Shown here: piece by piece, positions 7,589-16,174 of the stretch
Position numbering within the stretch: position 1 is the stretch's first letter
Layout of the letters: every line of letters starts with the position of its first letter
Source of the DNA: an uncultured Bacteroides sp.
GTDB lineage: Bacteria > Bacteroidota > Bacteroidia > Bacteroidales > Bacteroidaceae
Length of the DNA stretch: 32,029 bases
Direction: 5' to 3'
Assembly: GCF_910578895.1 (NCBI RefSeq)
Contig: NZ_CAJTSC010000037.1
Coordinates: forward strand, 1 to 32,029
Position numbers and translations under genes: made by a program
Notes under the pieces: generated by a model
What the model was told of the DNA's origin: nothing
Seen by the model: only the letters and a program-made list of their open reading frames with translations
Databases searched by the model: none

Positions 7589-8101
7589 TTATTTTATAGG
7601 TAGTTTCACGCCTAACACGACACCTGTCCGCAACAGATCCGCGCCTTTTATCATCACATCCCCCTTTACCTGCCAGTACAGCGTCCATCCCGACCGCAGC
7701 ACATAGTTGTGTTCATAGCCTACATGAATACCGGCAAGAAACTTATTCGTGTCGCTCCCGGCAGAAGCTCCGATACGCAGGTTGCCGTAATGGTTACGGC
7801 CGCGCACAACGCAGGGCTTGTAAGCTACGCCGAAGCCGTAGCTGCGGTAGTTCCGCCAGAAGGATTCCGGACAGATATGGCCGCATGAGCCGCACTCCGC
7901 CCATTTCACATAGCCGTTGGCGAAAAATTCCCATGCGTGTCGGTAGTTCATCTCATGTTCGTAGCCGAGCGTCACGTCCATACCGTTCTCATACAGTGCC
8001 CCCACGCCGAGCGAGAGGCGGCCGCTGCCTTGCTGGGCGTTCGCGTTTATGGCAAGGCATACACACGCAAGGATAAGGATTACAGTCTTTTTCATCATCA
8101 T
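7589..8101 (-). CDS. traO: TraO-like outer-membrane conjugation protein
   Basis: A 170-residue protein with a signal peptide (MKKTVILILACVCLAINANA) and alternating hydrophobic strands ending in VVLGVKLPIK, the pattern of a small outer-membrane beta barrel. Position just after TraN and size match TraO of Bacteroides conjugative transposons. The start overlaps the traN stop by 4 bp (ATGA type) and three consecutive ATG codons are present, so the exact start is open. A CGSCGHIC cysteine-rich loop in the middle is unusual for a barrel. The name rests on position and fold pattern. Confidence 0.75.
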   Translation of the reverse strand: MMMKKTVILILACVCLAINANAQQGSGRLSLGVGALYENGMDVTLGYEHEMNYRHAWEFFANGYVKWAECGSCGHICPESFWRNYRSYGFGVAYKPCVVRGRNHYGNLRIGASAGSDTNKFLAGIHVGYEHNYVLRSGWTLYWQVKGDVMIKGADLLRTGVVLGVKLPIK

Positions 8102-8964
8102 TCCTCCTCCAATAAAGTTACGTTGAACGAATCGGCTGACAGCACATCCTCATAGTCTATGTTCAGGCAGATATTCCGGCCGCTTATCTGCTGCTCCGTC
8201 ATTTCTATGGTCAGGATTTTATCATTGGGGAAGGTCATCTTCTTCACCACAATCACATTGCGGTAGCCGTGCCTGAATGTCTTGCCGTGTTCCAGCACTA
8301 AGGCCGGCGTCAGTTCTATGCTCTGCGCATTGGTCGCCTTGGATAGCTTCTTGTCCGCGAGCTTCACCCTTATCTCGTCAATGTCGAACCGTATGTTCGT
8401 CCTGTTGTCTATCGAGAAGTCGATGAAGAAGTAGTCGCCCACGGCATAGATGTTGTTCAGGCGCATCACCATACGGTGCGCTTTGGTGGCGACATTCCTG
8501 ATTTTAGCCGGAGAACTCCATACGCGCCTTGCGAAACGCACCATATCTGCGGTTGACATTGCCACTGCCGGATTGTTGTACGCATCCTGCTCTCGTAACA
8601 GCACTTCTTTATCCGTCACCGCCTCTTTCATCCGTGTGGTATAGATGAGCGCGTACTGTGTGCGGTATCGCTCTGTTACTATGGTCACGATAGCCAGCAC
8701 TTCGCCGTCCTCGTGTCCTGTCTCCTTCGGTTTCAGTCGGATAATGTTGCCTATGGGCTGGTCGCCGGCCACCTTATCGGTGGAGATATCCACCATGCGG
8801 ATAGGCTCTGACGCCGTAATGACGGTCGTCACCTGTTCATTGACTGTCAGCCGCTCCATCTCCTCGTAGGTGCGCTGGGCCTGTGCATTATGGGCGGCAA
8901 ACACTCCTGCCGTCAGAAGCAGTGCCGTCACAAATCCTTTTTTGCTCACATTAATAATATTCAT
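8098..8964 (-). CDS. traN: TraN, VirB9-like channel protein (DUF4138 type)
   Basis: A 288-residue exported protein with a signal peptide ending near AQAQ (about residue 29), followed by beta-rich domains. The segment TNIRFDIDEIRVKLADKK and the preceding YFFIDFSIDN are characteristic of Bacteroidetes TraN, the counterpart of VirB9 in the outer part of the mating channel. It is translationally coupled to traO by a 4-bp overlap. A methyltransferase gene lies between it and traM, whereas in CTnDOT-like elements traM and traN are adjacent. Confidence 0.88.
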   Translation of the reverse strand: MNIINVSKKGFVTALLLTAGVFAAHNAQAQRTYEEMERLTVNEQVTTVITASEPIRMVDISTDKVAGDQPIGNIIRLKPKETGHEDGEVLAIVTIVTERYRTQYALIYTTRMKEAVTDKEVLLREQDAYNNPAVAMSTADMVRFARRVWSSPAKIRNVATKAHRMVMRLNNIYAVGDYFFIDFSIDNRTNIRFDIDEIRVKLADKKLSKATNAQSIELTPALVLEHGKTFRHGYRNVIVVKKMTFPNDKILTIEMTEQQISGRNICLNIDYEDVLSADSFNVTLLEEE

Positions 8965-9001
8965 ATCACTGGTTTATTTGATTTTTCTGATTACTTTTTC
9001 T

Positions 9002-9790
9002 CTATTTCCCTTCTTTCGTTCCGCTTCCGCGTTCCAGTTCCTCCCTGATTCGCTGCCGGGCAATGTCGCAATACGCCGGATCAATGTCATATCCGATGTA
9101 ATGCCGTCCGGTGCGTATGGCGGCAACGGCCGTCGTGCCCGAGCCTATGCAGTTGTCCAGTACCACATCCCCCTCGTTGGTGTATGTGCGTATCAGGTAT
9201 TCCATCAACGCCACAGGCTTTTGCGTCGGATGATAAAATGCGCCTGTCTTGTGTTCTTTGGCTACGCTGATGACCGAAGTCGGATATTTGTCATCCGCCA
9301 CACGCACCGGAACCAGTTTCATGTTACCGTAGCAACGGTTCTTGAAATCGTTGCCCGATTTGCGCCGTCCGTGATTCCGTTGCTCCGGAAGGCACGGTGT
9401 CATCTGCGGATGATACACCGGTTGCCGGTCATAGAACACGATGATGTCCTCATGCTGCCGCAACGGCATACGCTTGGCGTTCAGGTGTCCTGTCACACGG
9501 TCTTTCCGCCAGACAAGGTTATACCGCCACATCCGGGGCTGCGACAGCATGAGCCTTGCCGAGAAAATACCCTGTGCGAACAGGATGATGGGGCAGCCGG
9601 GCTTGGCAATGCGCCGGTACTGCTCCCACAGGGCATCAAGCGGTATCTGCCTGTCCCATCCGGCCGAACAGTTTTTGCGGTTCAGCACACCGTATGGCAT
9701 ATCCGCTATCACCGCATCTATACACTTGTCCGGAAGCTCTTTCAATCCTTCGAGACAATCCTTATTATATATGATGTCGACTTTCAGCAT
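9002..9790 (-). CDS. Site-specific DNA methyltransferase, N4-C/N6-A class
   Basis: A 262-residue amino-methyltransferase of the beta arrangement. The catalytic motif IV is DMPYG at residues 30-34 (family usual form DPPY), and the AdoMet-binding motif I is DNCIGSGTT in the C-terminal third, preceded by the typical HPTQKP segment. It lacks an attached restriction domain and no endonuclease gene is next to it, so it is an orphan enzyme like those of phages. Its start overlaps the end of the upstream radical SAM gene by 7 bp, so the two are coupled. Likely role: modify element DNA against restriction. The target base cannot be told from sequence. Confidence 0.9.
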   Translation of the reverse strand: MLKVDIIYNKDCLEGLKELPDKCIDAVIADMPYGVLNRKNCSAGWDRQIPLDALWEQYRRIAKPGCPIILFAQGIFSARLMLSQPRMWRYNLVWRKDRVTGHLNAKRMPLRQHEDIIVFYDRQPVYHPQMTPCLPEQRNHGRRKSGNDFKNRCYGNMKLVPVRVADDKYPTSVISVAKEHKTGAFYHPTQKPVALMEYLIRTYTNEGDVVLDNCIGSGTTAVAAIRTGRHYIGYDIDPAYCDIARQRIREELERGSGTKEGK

Positions 9791-10719
9791 ACCGTTTTAC
9801 TGTTGTTCGTCAGATAATATCCGCACTTAAACCCTTTCCTCGGCGAAAAATCGGCGAAAGTGCAGGACTTGAATACCATCGGTTTGTTTACATATTGTGC
9901 GAGGTCTTTTTCATACTGGGTCGGAACCCTGGCATTATCAAAATCACGGTAAGGCATCACGAACGGCTTTATTCCCAGTTCGCGAAGCCGCTCGATACGG
10001 TACATATCCTGCTCGATGGTCGAATCATAGCCGACAAGCACATAGCACATCAGTTTGTATGGCTTGATGTATTTTGTTACTTCCCTCAGCTTGTCCGTGA
10101 GGTCAATCTGCGGCAAATCCCATGCGATATGTATGCTCTTGTGCAGCGGCAGTCTGTTGAGCCAGTACGCCTGTTCCTCATTCATAATCCTTATATCGAC
10201 ACCGTGCAGGTTTACCTTCTGCTTGGCGTTAAGCAGGTAATCCACGGCTTCTTTCCATGCAGGATTGGCAAAGAAATTATTGTCGAGGACTTCTATGTGC
10301 TTGCCGTTGGGATTGAGGTTGACCGGAGTAACCGGTGCGATATATCCCTCTTTCTCACGGACGAGACAGAAAGGGCATCTTCTGATACATCCCCTTGAGA
10401 AAAACTGGACGGAGAACGGATATTGCGGATATAGCGCATAATCCATACCTGCGGATTCCTCTATTTCCTTTGGCAGTCTGGCCCCCACGTCGTAGCCGGT
10501 TCCCCCTTTTAGCACAATACCTGCCTCTATGCCGGTATAGTCATAGTCGGGAGTAAATGTGAATATCTTGCTTGCAGCAACGATATCATATTTTTTCGAC
10601 GGAACAGCCCGCTCCGCATCATAGCCTTTGTTCTTGTAGTAGGCCGAGACACGCATCAGCGCGAAGTTCGGAAAGTTATGGCTGTCCACATCTATTATTC
10701 CTATATTCCTCTGCTTCAT
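9784..10719 (-). CDS. Radical SAM enzyme with N-terminal Rossmann-like domain
   Basis: A 311-residue protein with the iron-sulphur motif CxxxCxxC at Cys111, Cys115 and Cys118 (GCIRRCPFCLV). About 100 residues precede it and begin with a beta strand and DVDSHNFPN, reminiscent of a cobalamin-binding Rossmann domain (DxHxxG with Pro in the last place). Two extra cysteines near the C-terminus (SCTF and KCGY) might hold a second cluster or disulphide. Related proteins occur in phages, with no known reaction that I can name. It starts 1 bp from the traM stop and overlaps the next methyltransferase gene, which suggests joint work on nucleic acid. That link is inference. Confidence 0.85.
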   Translation of the reverse strand: MKQRNIGIIDVDSHNFPNFALMRVSAYYKNKGYDAERAVPSKKYDIVAASKIFTFTPDYDYTGIEAGIVLKGGTGYDVGARLPKEIEESAGMDYALYPQYPFSVQFFSRGCIRRCPFCLVREKEGYIAPVTPVNLNPNGKHIEVLDNNFFANPAWKEAVDYLLNAKQKVNLHGVDIRIMNEEQAYWLNRLPLHKSIHIAWDLPQIDLTDKLREVTKYIKPYKLMCYVLVGYDSTIEQDMYRIERLRELGIKPFVMPYRDFDNARVPTQYEKDLAQYVNKPMVFKSCTFADFSPRKGFKCGYYLTNNSKTVC

Positions 10720-10720
10720 A

Positions 10721-11878
10721 CTATCTGCCGTTGTTGGTTTCCCTGCCGTTTACTAAATACACGAACGTGCCGTATTTCAGCTTCACCTTGTTCTTCTTGA
10801 TGGCCTTGCCGATGGCGTTGCTGGTTTTCTGATAGGCGTTGGTGGCGGCCTGCATTCCCCATTGGGCGAGGCTGCTGCCGGTTGTGCCTGTATTCATGTT
10901 CATATTGCCCGACACCGCTCCGCTCGCCACATCCTTGCTCGTCTCGCGGAAAGAGGAGTTTGGCACATACAGTCCCTCCATACCGTCCGTGTCATACAGC
11001 GACAGGCTGACCTTCACCAGTTCGTCGTGGATGAGAATGCTGGTGATATTTCCTTTCACGCGCCCTGACGAAAAACCGCTCATGGTGGCGTATAGGTATG
11101 AGCCTCGTTTGATTACACACTCGTTTATCTCCACATCGTCGAGCAGACGCAGCCTGACGCGCGAACCGTCCACCGCCTTGATGTTTTCGTCAATGATGGC
11201 CTTGATGAGCTTCGGCTCGTAGGAATCTTTCGCCAGCGTGTTGAAGTAGTCCGATGCGGTCTTTACCTTCCGCACGACCTCGCTGGGAGGCTCGTTTTCG
11301 GACGGGGCTTTTACCGACCGGCTCTCTTCCTCTATCTTGCCCTTTACCTCTATGGTAGCCGCAGGCATCTGTGCCGATGCTGCCGTGTCAGTTTCGGCAG
11401 GCGACATTACTTCGTTCTGTCCTCTCAGCCTTGCTTGGGCGAGGGCTTTTTCCAGTTCCGCGAGGGCTTCTTGTTCGCGTGTCTTGGCATCGGCAGCTTG
11501 CGTTGCCGCAGCTTTCTCCTGTTGTTGTTCGTCGAGCAGGGCGATGTCGTCCTGCGTGTATTGCGATTCATATTCTTCTTTTTCTTTATCGGGTTCGTCT
11601 CGTTCTATGTTGTCCACTGCGGAGTAGTCCTGTATCTTACCCCACGATTTCGCCATATTCTCGTACTTGCTGCCTATACCGTCGCCACCCTTGATTTGGG
11701 CATCCGGCAGTTCTGGGTTCAAGAACTCAGTCGTCTGCAGCGTCTTATCCTGTATCTCCACTGTCTCCGTATGAAACAGGTCGAAGATGAAGTACGACGC
11801 GACCAGTAACGGAATGTACAGGATGGCCGGAAGCATATACTTCGGTTCCCTGAAATTGATTTTATCTGTTATCTTCAT
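10721..11878 (-). CDS. traM: TraM, VirB10-like channel protein
   Basis: A 385-residue inner-membrane-anchored protein. A single membrane segment (about residues 17-34, MLPAILYIPLLVASYFIF) is followed by a long acidic and Ala/Gln/Glu-rich region that should span the periplasm (about 45-200), then a C-terminal beta domain (about 205-385) with VRLRLLDDVEI and the SLYDTDGMEGLYVPNS motif seen in Bacteroidetes TraM. VirB10 proteins link the inner and outer membrane complexes. It sits between a Dam-like methyltransferase and the radical SAM gene in the operon. Confidence 0.92.
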   Translation of the reverse strand: MKITDKINFREPKYMLPAILYIPLLVASYFIFDLFHTETVEIQDKTLQTTEFLNPELPDAQIKGGDGIGSKYENMAKSWGKIQDYSAVDNIERDEPDKEKEEYESQYTQDDIALLDEQQQEKAAATQAADAKTREQEALAELEKALAQARLRGQNEVMSPAETDTAASAQMPAATIEVKGKIEEESRSVKAPSENEPPSEVVRKVKTASDYFNTLAKDSYEPKLIKAIIDENIKAVDGSRVRLRLLDDVEINECVIKRGSYLYATMSGFSSGRVKGNITSILIHDELVKVSLSLYDTDGMEGLYVPNSSFRETSKDVASGAVSGNMNMNTGTTGSSLAQWGMQAATNAYQKTSNAIGKAIKKNKVKLKYGTFVYLVNGRETNNGR

Positions 11879-11887
11879 TGTGCGTCT

Positions 11888-12394
11888 TTAATTGAGTTGT
11901 ACATACTTTCCTTCAATGGTGCAGTTTTTCAGCACCTCTGCGTTGTCCTTTCCGAAAGCGATCAGAATGCTGCCGCAGCCGGGAGAGTCGCCACGTGTTC
12001 CGTCCGGACGGTAGAACCGGATACGGTGACGCAGGAATTTCATTCCATTTGCGGTCTCAAAAATGACATCTTGAAACATCTTTGAATCGCAGCGATTGAA
12101 CAACAGCGCGATGCCGTTGCCATGCTCTGCCAGTTTCCTGACGAACTGTTCTATCAGAGGGCGTGAGTAGGGCGGATTCAGCCACACACGCCCTTCCCAT
12201 TTCCGCGACAGTCCGTCTGCATTCCGGTCATACATGACCTTTGCGGTCGGCCACAATGGACGGATGGGAGCACAAGGGTCGAGGTCGAACTTCCCCAATG
12301 CGTCCAATACCTCTTTGGGAGTGTACCATTCGTCCGATGAATGGACTGATTTTTCAAACCGTGTATTCATAAGCACTATTTTACTGTGGTTCAT
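11888..12394 (-). CDS. Phage-type DNA N6-adenine methyltransferase
   Basis: A 168-residue protein of the phage Dam-like family (DNA_N-6-adenine-Mtfase). It shows the family opening DEWYTP, the FDLDPCAP segment and the catalytic motif NPPY (WLNPPYSRP near residue 75). No classical N-terminal motif I is apparent, as is usual for this short family. If the first ATG is used it overlaps traL by 14 bp; a second ATG eight codons later is equally possible. No restriction partner is nearby. It is inserted between traL and traM. Probable role: adenine methylation of element DNA, often GATC in relatives, but specificity is not proven. Confidence 0.88.
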   Translation of the reverse strand: MNHSKIVLMNTRFEKSVHSSDEWYTPKEVLDALGKFDLDPCAPIRPLWPTAKVMYDRNADGLSRKWEGRVWLNPPYSRPLIEQFVRKLAEHGNGIALLFNRCDSKMFQDVIFETANGMKFLRHRIRFYRPDGTRGDSPGCGSILIAFGKDNAEVLKNCTIEGKYVQLN

Positions 12395-12755
12395 CTACTT
12401 TGCTTTTATTTTCCCTCACTTCAATCCTTTGCAGCCTTTTGTGCCGCTCACGCAACACCGAATCCTGCATCTCCGTCGCCGTGCGCCCTGCCGGGCTATG
12501 CCGGAACACAGCCACCAAGCGGTAAGCGTTCCATGCGAAAACCCCGATAACAAAGCTGAATACGATGACTAAGAACAGTGTCCTGTGCGTATCGGCAAAA
12601 CCCTGTACCTTGGCTGCCACCTTGTCGATGCGTGTCACTTGGGCAAACTTGCGTCCGGTGGCCACTTCCCGCTCGTAGCGATCTTTGTATTGCGGATCAT
12701 CCTTGTCCGGCATCTTCTCGCCGAACAACATCCGCCTGAATCCCTTGATATTCAT
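12381..12755 (-). CDS. traL: TraL-like small membrane protein (DUF3989 type)
   Basis: A 124-residue protein with one membrane segment (about residues 59-80, FLVIVFSFVIGVFAWNAYRLV), a basic charged N-terminal cytoplasmic part and a periplasmic tail with charged helices. Position directly after TraK and the topology fit TraL of Bacteroides conjugative transposons. It begins 12 bp after the traK stop and its end overlaps the Dam-like gene. Role in the channel is unknown; an inner-membrane scaffold function is likely from its company. Confidence 0.8.
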   Translation of the reverse strand: MNIKGFRRMLFGEKMPDKDDPQYKDRYEREVATGRKFAQVTRIDKVAAKVQGFADTHRTLFLVIVFSFVIGVFAWNAYRLVAVFRHSPAGRTATEMQDSVLRERHKRLQRIEVRENKSKVDEPQ

Positions 12756-12767
12756 AATTCTTGATAT

Positions 12768-13382
12768 TTAATAGTTAGCCTTCGTTTTCTGTTCAATGTC
12801 TTTGTTCAGCAGCGTACGCCAGTTCACGATGAGCAGTCCGTGCGGATTGTAATCGGTCCTGGGTACACGCCTGAGTTGTCCGGCAGTGACCAGCTTGCGC
12901 ATGAGGATGTTACTCCGCCGCTCGATGCGCTGACGCCCGTAGTAGGTGAACTCCATCTTTTCTTTATTGAAAGCAATGCTGTCACAATAGATGGAGAATA
13001 CCGAACTCGTACCCAATATGTTGGAGTAGAATCCCTTTTCCTTGAGCGTATTGTACTGCGCCAGTCCTGTTTCGTCCACCAGGTACATCGCTTTCTCCAT
13101 CGTGTAACGGATATACTTGTCGTCCGGCGGCAGCGTAAAGAAGTAGTGATGAAACATCTCTACATGGCTCTTGGCTTCCACGTCCAATGTCTCATCCATT
13201 GTCGTGCGGTTCACGAGGATAGGCACGTTCCCATCCAGTACATACACTTTCTTCTGTGCGTCGGTGACCATTGTCCGGGCCGTCCAGATGCTCGATAGGC
13301 TGATGATGATGCACCCCATAAGGAATGTGGTGCAGATAATGCCCACCAGTTTGATTTTGTTTTCCAGATTCTTGATTACCAT
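12768..13382 (-). CDS. traK: TraK, VirB8-like channel protein
   Basis: A 204-residue bitopic inner-membrane protein. One N-terminal membrane segment (about residues 12-32) is followed by a periplasmic domain with HVEMFHHYFFTLPPDD and YSNILGTSSVFSIYCDS, conserved features of Bacteroidetes TraK. VirB8-type proteins nucleate the inner-membrane complex and contact VirB10. In simpler elements traJ and traK are neighbours; here a cytosine methyltransferase and a small unknown gene stand between them. Confidence 0.92.
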   Translation of the reverse strand: MVIKNLENKIKLVGIICTTFLMGCIIISLSSIWTARTMVTDAQKKVYVLDGNVPILVNRTTMDETLDVEAKSHVEMFHHYFFTLPPDDKYIRYTMEKAMYLVDETGLAQYNTLKEKGFYSNILGTSSVFSIYCDSIAFNKEKMEFTYYGRQRIERRSNILMRKLVTAGQLRRVPRTDYNPHGLLIVNWRTLLNKDIEQKTKANY

Positions 13383-13389
13383 AATCTTA

Positions 13390-14580
13390 TTATTTATTGT
13401 TGTTCCTGTTTAATGCCATATTCAAAAAACTGAAGATGTGTACAATCACTTCCACCGTCCATCCGTTCCCTAACATCTGATATTGCTGTGTATCACTGCA
13501 TTCCCATATATACCATTCCGGTATGGTTTGCAAACGTGCGCATTCCGTTGGAGTCAGTCGGCGAATACTACCGCACGACATACATAAGTCCCGAAAACCG
13601 GTCCATATCAAATTGTCTTTCTGTACACTCGTCAGGCAGTTTGTCTTACCATCTGTCCGAGGTTCAAGCTGTTGGATGTTTTTTCGAGATTCGGAGGTTT
13701 CCGCTTCATCATGCTCTTTCTGCATCTTCTTGCCATATTCCGTCCTTCGGGAAGTCTTACAAATTTTTCTGCCACGCATAGCCATACAGATGTAATCCGT
13801 AGTAAGATTTCCCTTGGTTTGTGCGGTGGCTGTCAGACAATGGGACTTGCCATCGACTTCCAATAAACGAATACCGTTTGATTGCTTTTCACTATGTCTT
13901 TTCAGCCACCCCAACATCTTTTCGCTTAGGTAGTATTTCTTATCTACTTCGCTCTCCACAATATTGCGCAAGAATATCTTTCTGTCTTCCGGCTGGGGAA
14001 TGTCTGAGTGCAATTCATTGAACAGCCCTACTTTTTTCGTTCGTATGTTCGTCCAATAGATGCGGGAGCGGTTTTGTGCCGATACCAAAGCGGAATTGAT
14101 ATGCACTCCAAATAGGCCAATGGCTTCGCTCAGCACGCGTTCCCATTTCTTGCCCATTTCCACATTTTCCAAAAGAAACAGCACATCAGGATTATATTGG
14201 CGTATCTCTGTCAGGACGCGCATATACTCCCAGAACAGATACGACTCTCCCTCAAATTGAAATCCTTCGCTTTTCAGTGCCAGGTAATGTTTCAATGTGT
14301 GGATTTCTTCTTTGTCTACTGTAGACATTCCGGCACATTTCCCAGCAAAGGAAAACGACTGGCAAGGACTGCCGCCAATCAAAATATCAATAGGCTTCAG
14401 TAAGCTGACATTCAGATTGGTTACATCACCAAGTTGTATGGTGTTTGGAAAGTTGAGTTGTGTCTGCCTGATAGCATGCGCATTAATCTCGGAAGCATAA
14501 TACACTTCCGGGACAATGCCAAGTTGCCGCAAAGCTATCTGCCCGCAACTCATCCCATCAAATAAACTCAACACGATCAT
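13390..14580 (-). CDS. DNA (cytosine-5) methyltransferase
   Basis: A complete 396-residue C5 methyltransferase. Motif I is LFDGMSCGQIAL near the N-terminus, motif IV is GSPCQSFSF with catalytic Cys73, motif VI is LLENVEMG near residue 137, motif VIII is QNRSRIYWTNI, motif IX is RRLTPTECARLQTIP, and motif X is MLGNGWTVEV at the C-terminus. The region between VIII and IX (about 190-330) should hold the target recognition domain. No endonuclease or Vsr gene is adjacent, so it is an orphan. The FDGMSCG form of motif I is common in phage and mobile-element enzymes. It begins 2 bp after the preceding gene and ends 7 bp before traK starts. Confidence 0.95.
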   Translation of the reverse strand: MIVLSLFDGMSCGQIALRQLGIVPEVYYASEINAHAIRQTQLNFPNTIQLGDVTNLNVSLLKPIDILIGGSPCQSFSFAGKCAGMSTVDKEEIHTLKHYLALKSEGFQFEGESYLFWEYMRVLTEIRQYNPDVLFLLENVEMGKKWERVLSEAIGLFGVHINSALVSAQNRSRIYWTNIRTKKVGLFNELHSDIPQPEDRKIFLRNIVESEVDKKYYLSEKMLGWLKRHSEKQSNGIRLLEVDGKSHCLTATAQTKGNLTTDYICMAMRGRKICKTSRRTEYGKKMQKEHDEAETSESRKNIQQLEPRTDGKTNCLTSVQKDNLIWTGFRDLCMSCGSIRRLTPTECARLQTIPEWYIWECSDTQQYQMLGNGWTVEVIVHIFSFLNMALNRNNNK

Positions 14581-14582
14581 AT

Positions 14583-14978
14583 TTATCTGATTTTCTTGTT
14601 CAATGACTGTACATAATCGCTATGCAGCATAGGCAGGACTACTTCCCGCAGTTCTGCCAAAAGGCTGGCGAACTCTGCTGAGAATATCTCTACATAATAT
14701 CCCTGCATTTCCACATGCACAAGCACCCACCAGATACCCCTTTCGCGTTTCCTTGCATTCCGTTGCACTACGGCGAGGCGCAGCTTGTATGTCAGATAGG
14801 CCACCAACGGAACGATATACCTGTCGTCATTGTCAAAGGCTTCGTCCAGTTCCTCATACTCCGGGTCGATGCAGTGGTTCTCAGCCACTTCACAGACCTC
14901 TTTTCTCACGCGTTCCTGTGCATATAACATGAATTTCTCATCTTTGCACCAGCTCTCAATTTTCTTTTGTAATTTCAT
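14583..14978 (-). CDS. Hypothetical protein, 131 residues
   Basis: No family is recognised. The protein is soluble, charged and probably helical (EEVCEVAENH-like acidic helices, then a LVAYLTYKLRLAVVQRNARKR segment that is hydrophobic and then basic). No signal peptide is seen. Its stop is 2 bp from the start of the cytosine methyltransferase gene, so the pair is probably coexpressed and may have entered together. It lies 49 bp downstream of traJ. A role as methyltransferase accessory or anti-restriction protein is conceivable but unsupported. Confidence 0.75.
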   Translation of the reverse strand: MKLQKKIESWCKDEKFMLYAQERVRKEVCEVAENHCIDPEYEELDEAFDNDDRYIVPLVAYLTYKLRLAVVQRNARKRERGIWWVLVHVEMQGYYVEIFSAEFASLLAELREVVLPMLHSDYVQSLNKKIR

Positions 14979-15027
14979 TTTTACTTTGATTATTAATTAG
15001 TTTGAATTTAAAACTCTGATTGACAGG

Positions 15028-16161
15028 TTACTTCATCATAGACCCGATGCCGCCAGTTGCCGTCATCTTGGCCTGCTGTGCCACACCCTCGCCGAAGTTT
15101 CGGGTCGAGAAGGCCGTGTCGCCCTCAGGTATCATCCATGCGGCAAGGTCGGGCACGAGGTTCAGACATTTCAGTGCGACGATACTTGCCGCCATCAGAT
15201 AGCCTGCGGAGAAGAACGAGTTTTGCAGGTAAGCCGCCATCGTCTGTTCGCTGGCAGTTACCGCCGTCAGGTTTTCCACCTGTATGCAGAGTACGATATC
15301 AAAAAGGAGTAATACATAAAAGCCTACGAAGTACAACATGGCACCATAAAAATGCACGGTCAGATAGCGTGTAAGCCACTTTGCCCAGGCACCTTCCCAC
15401 TTCGGCAATAGCGAGAATGCCCATTGTATAGGCCCGAATATCGTCAGCATCCCGAGTAATATCTGCTGGCAGTAGATAGTCGCCCACCAACCTATCCGAA
15501 ACACAATCAGGGCAATAAGCATGATGATTTTGTCTATTCCCACAATGACGCCTGCTGTCAGCGAAGTGAACCAAAGCTCCGCAGCGTCCTTCTCCATATT
15601 CGTCACTTCATCCACACCGGTCTGCTCCATCGTTGCCTCGATGAGATTCGGATCGGACGTCCCTGTATGGGCGACGTCTGCCTGCGCTTGCAAGCTATGA
15701 TACATGGTGTCGCGCACATGGATGAGTTGCTGCACCTCCTCGAATTTATCCGCTATCTGTGTAGCCTCGGCTTCATAGAGGTCATGCGTATATGAACCAA
15801 TGCAATTCGGGATATAGGAAAGAAAGTCGAGGAAGCACCAATTGCTTCTGCTTCCCGCCATTCCCGTGTCTGCAGGTGGATACCACCAGCAAAGAATAAT
15901 GGAGATAGCCAAAGGGCGGAACAGTTTCAGCACATCCAGCGGTTCGTGCTTCACCATCATCTTGTACGCCATACCTGCTGCCATTACGATTGCAAACAAG
16001 GCGGCCAATGCCATACACATCTGCAAGATCCACCAGAAAGGCCCCTGCGAACCGGTGAATGTCGCGTCTGTCAGAAATTCATTGGTTTGGAAAATCACAT
16101 CATCAATCTCTTCTTCGAGAATGTTGATACCGAAATCCGAAAGTATATTTCCGTCTGCCAT
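15028..16161 (-). CDS. traJ: TraJ, VirB6-like polytopic membrane protein
   Basis: A 377-residue inner-membrane protein with several hydrophobic segments: about residues 45-70 (WWILQMCMALAALFAIVMAAGMAY), 85-97, 200-230, 238-262, 275-295 and 320-340. Motifs such as GPFWWILQMCMALA and FGPIQWAFSLLPKWEGAWAKW are typical of Bacteroidetes TraJ, the counterpart of VirB6. The C-terminal tail is cytoplasmic or periplasmic and glycine-rich. It starts 13 bp after the upstream exported-protein gene. Confidence 0.93.
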   Translation of the reverse strand: MADGNILSDFGINILEEEIDDVIFQTNEFLTDATFTGSQGPFWWILQMCMALAALFAIVMAAGMAYKMMVKHEPLDVLKLFRPLAISIILCWWYPPADTGMAGSRSNWCFLDFLSYIPNCIGSYTHDLYEAEATQIADKFEEVQQLIHVRDTMYHSLQAQADVAHTGTSDPNLIEATMEQTGVDEVTNMEKDAAELWFTSLTAGVIVGIDKIIMLIALIVFRIGWWATIYCQQILLGMLTIFGPIQWAFSLLPKWEGAWAKWLTRYLTVHFYGAMLYFVGFYVLLLFDIVLCIQVENLTAVTASEQTMAAYLQNSFFSAGYLMAASIVALKCLNLVPDLAAWMIPEGDTAFSTRNFGEGVAQQAKMTATGGIGSMMK

Positions 16162-16174
16162 AGATTATTGTTTT

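Noticed and set aside
6864..7706. 280-codon plus-strand frame over the lipoprotein and traO genes
   Set aside because: Antisense shadow; the translation is Arg/Pro-rich and crosses gene boundaries without any start or family signal.
8870..9817. 315-codon plus-strand frame over the methyltransferase gene
   Set aside because: The minus-strand methyltransferase has complete catalytic motifs; the opposite frame does not resemble a protein.
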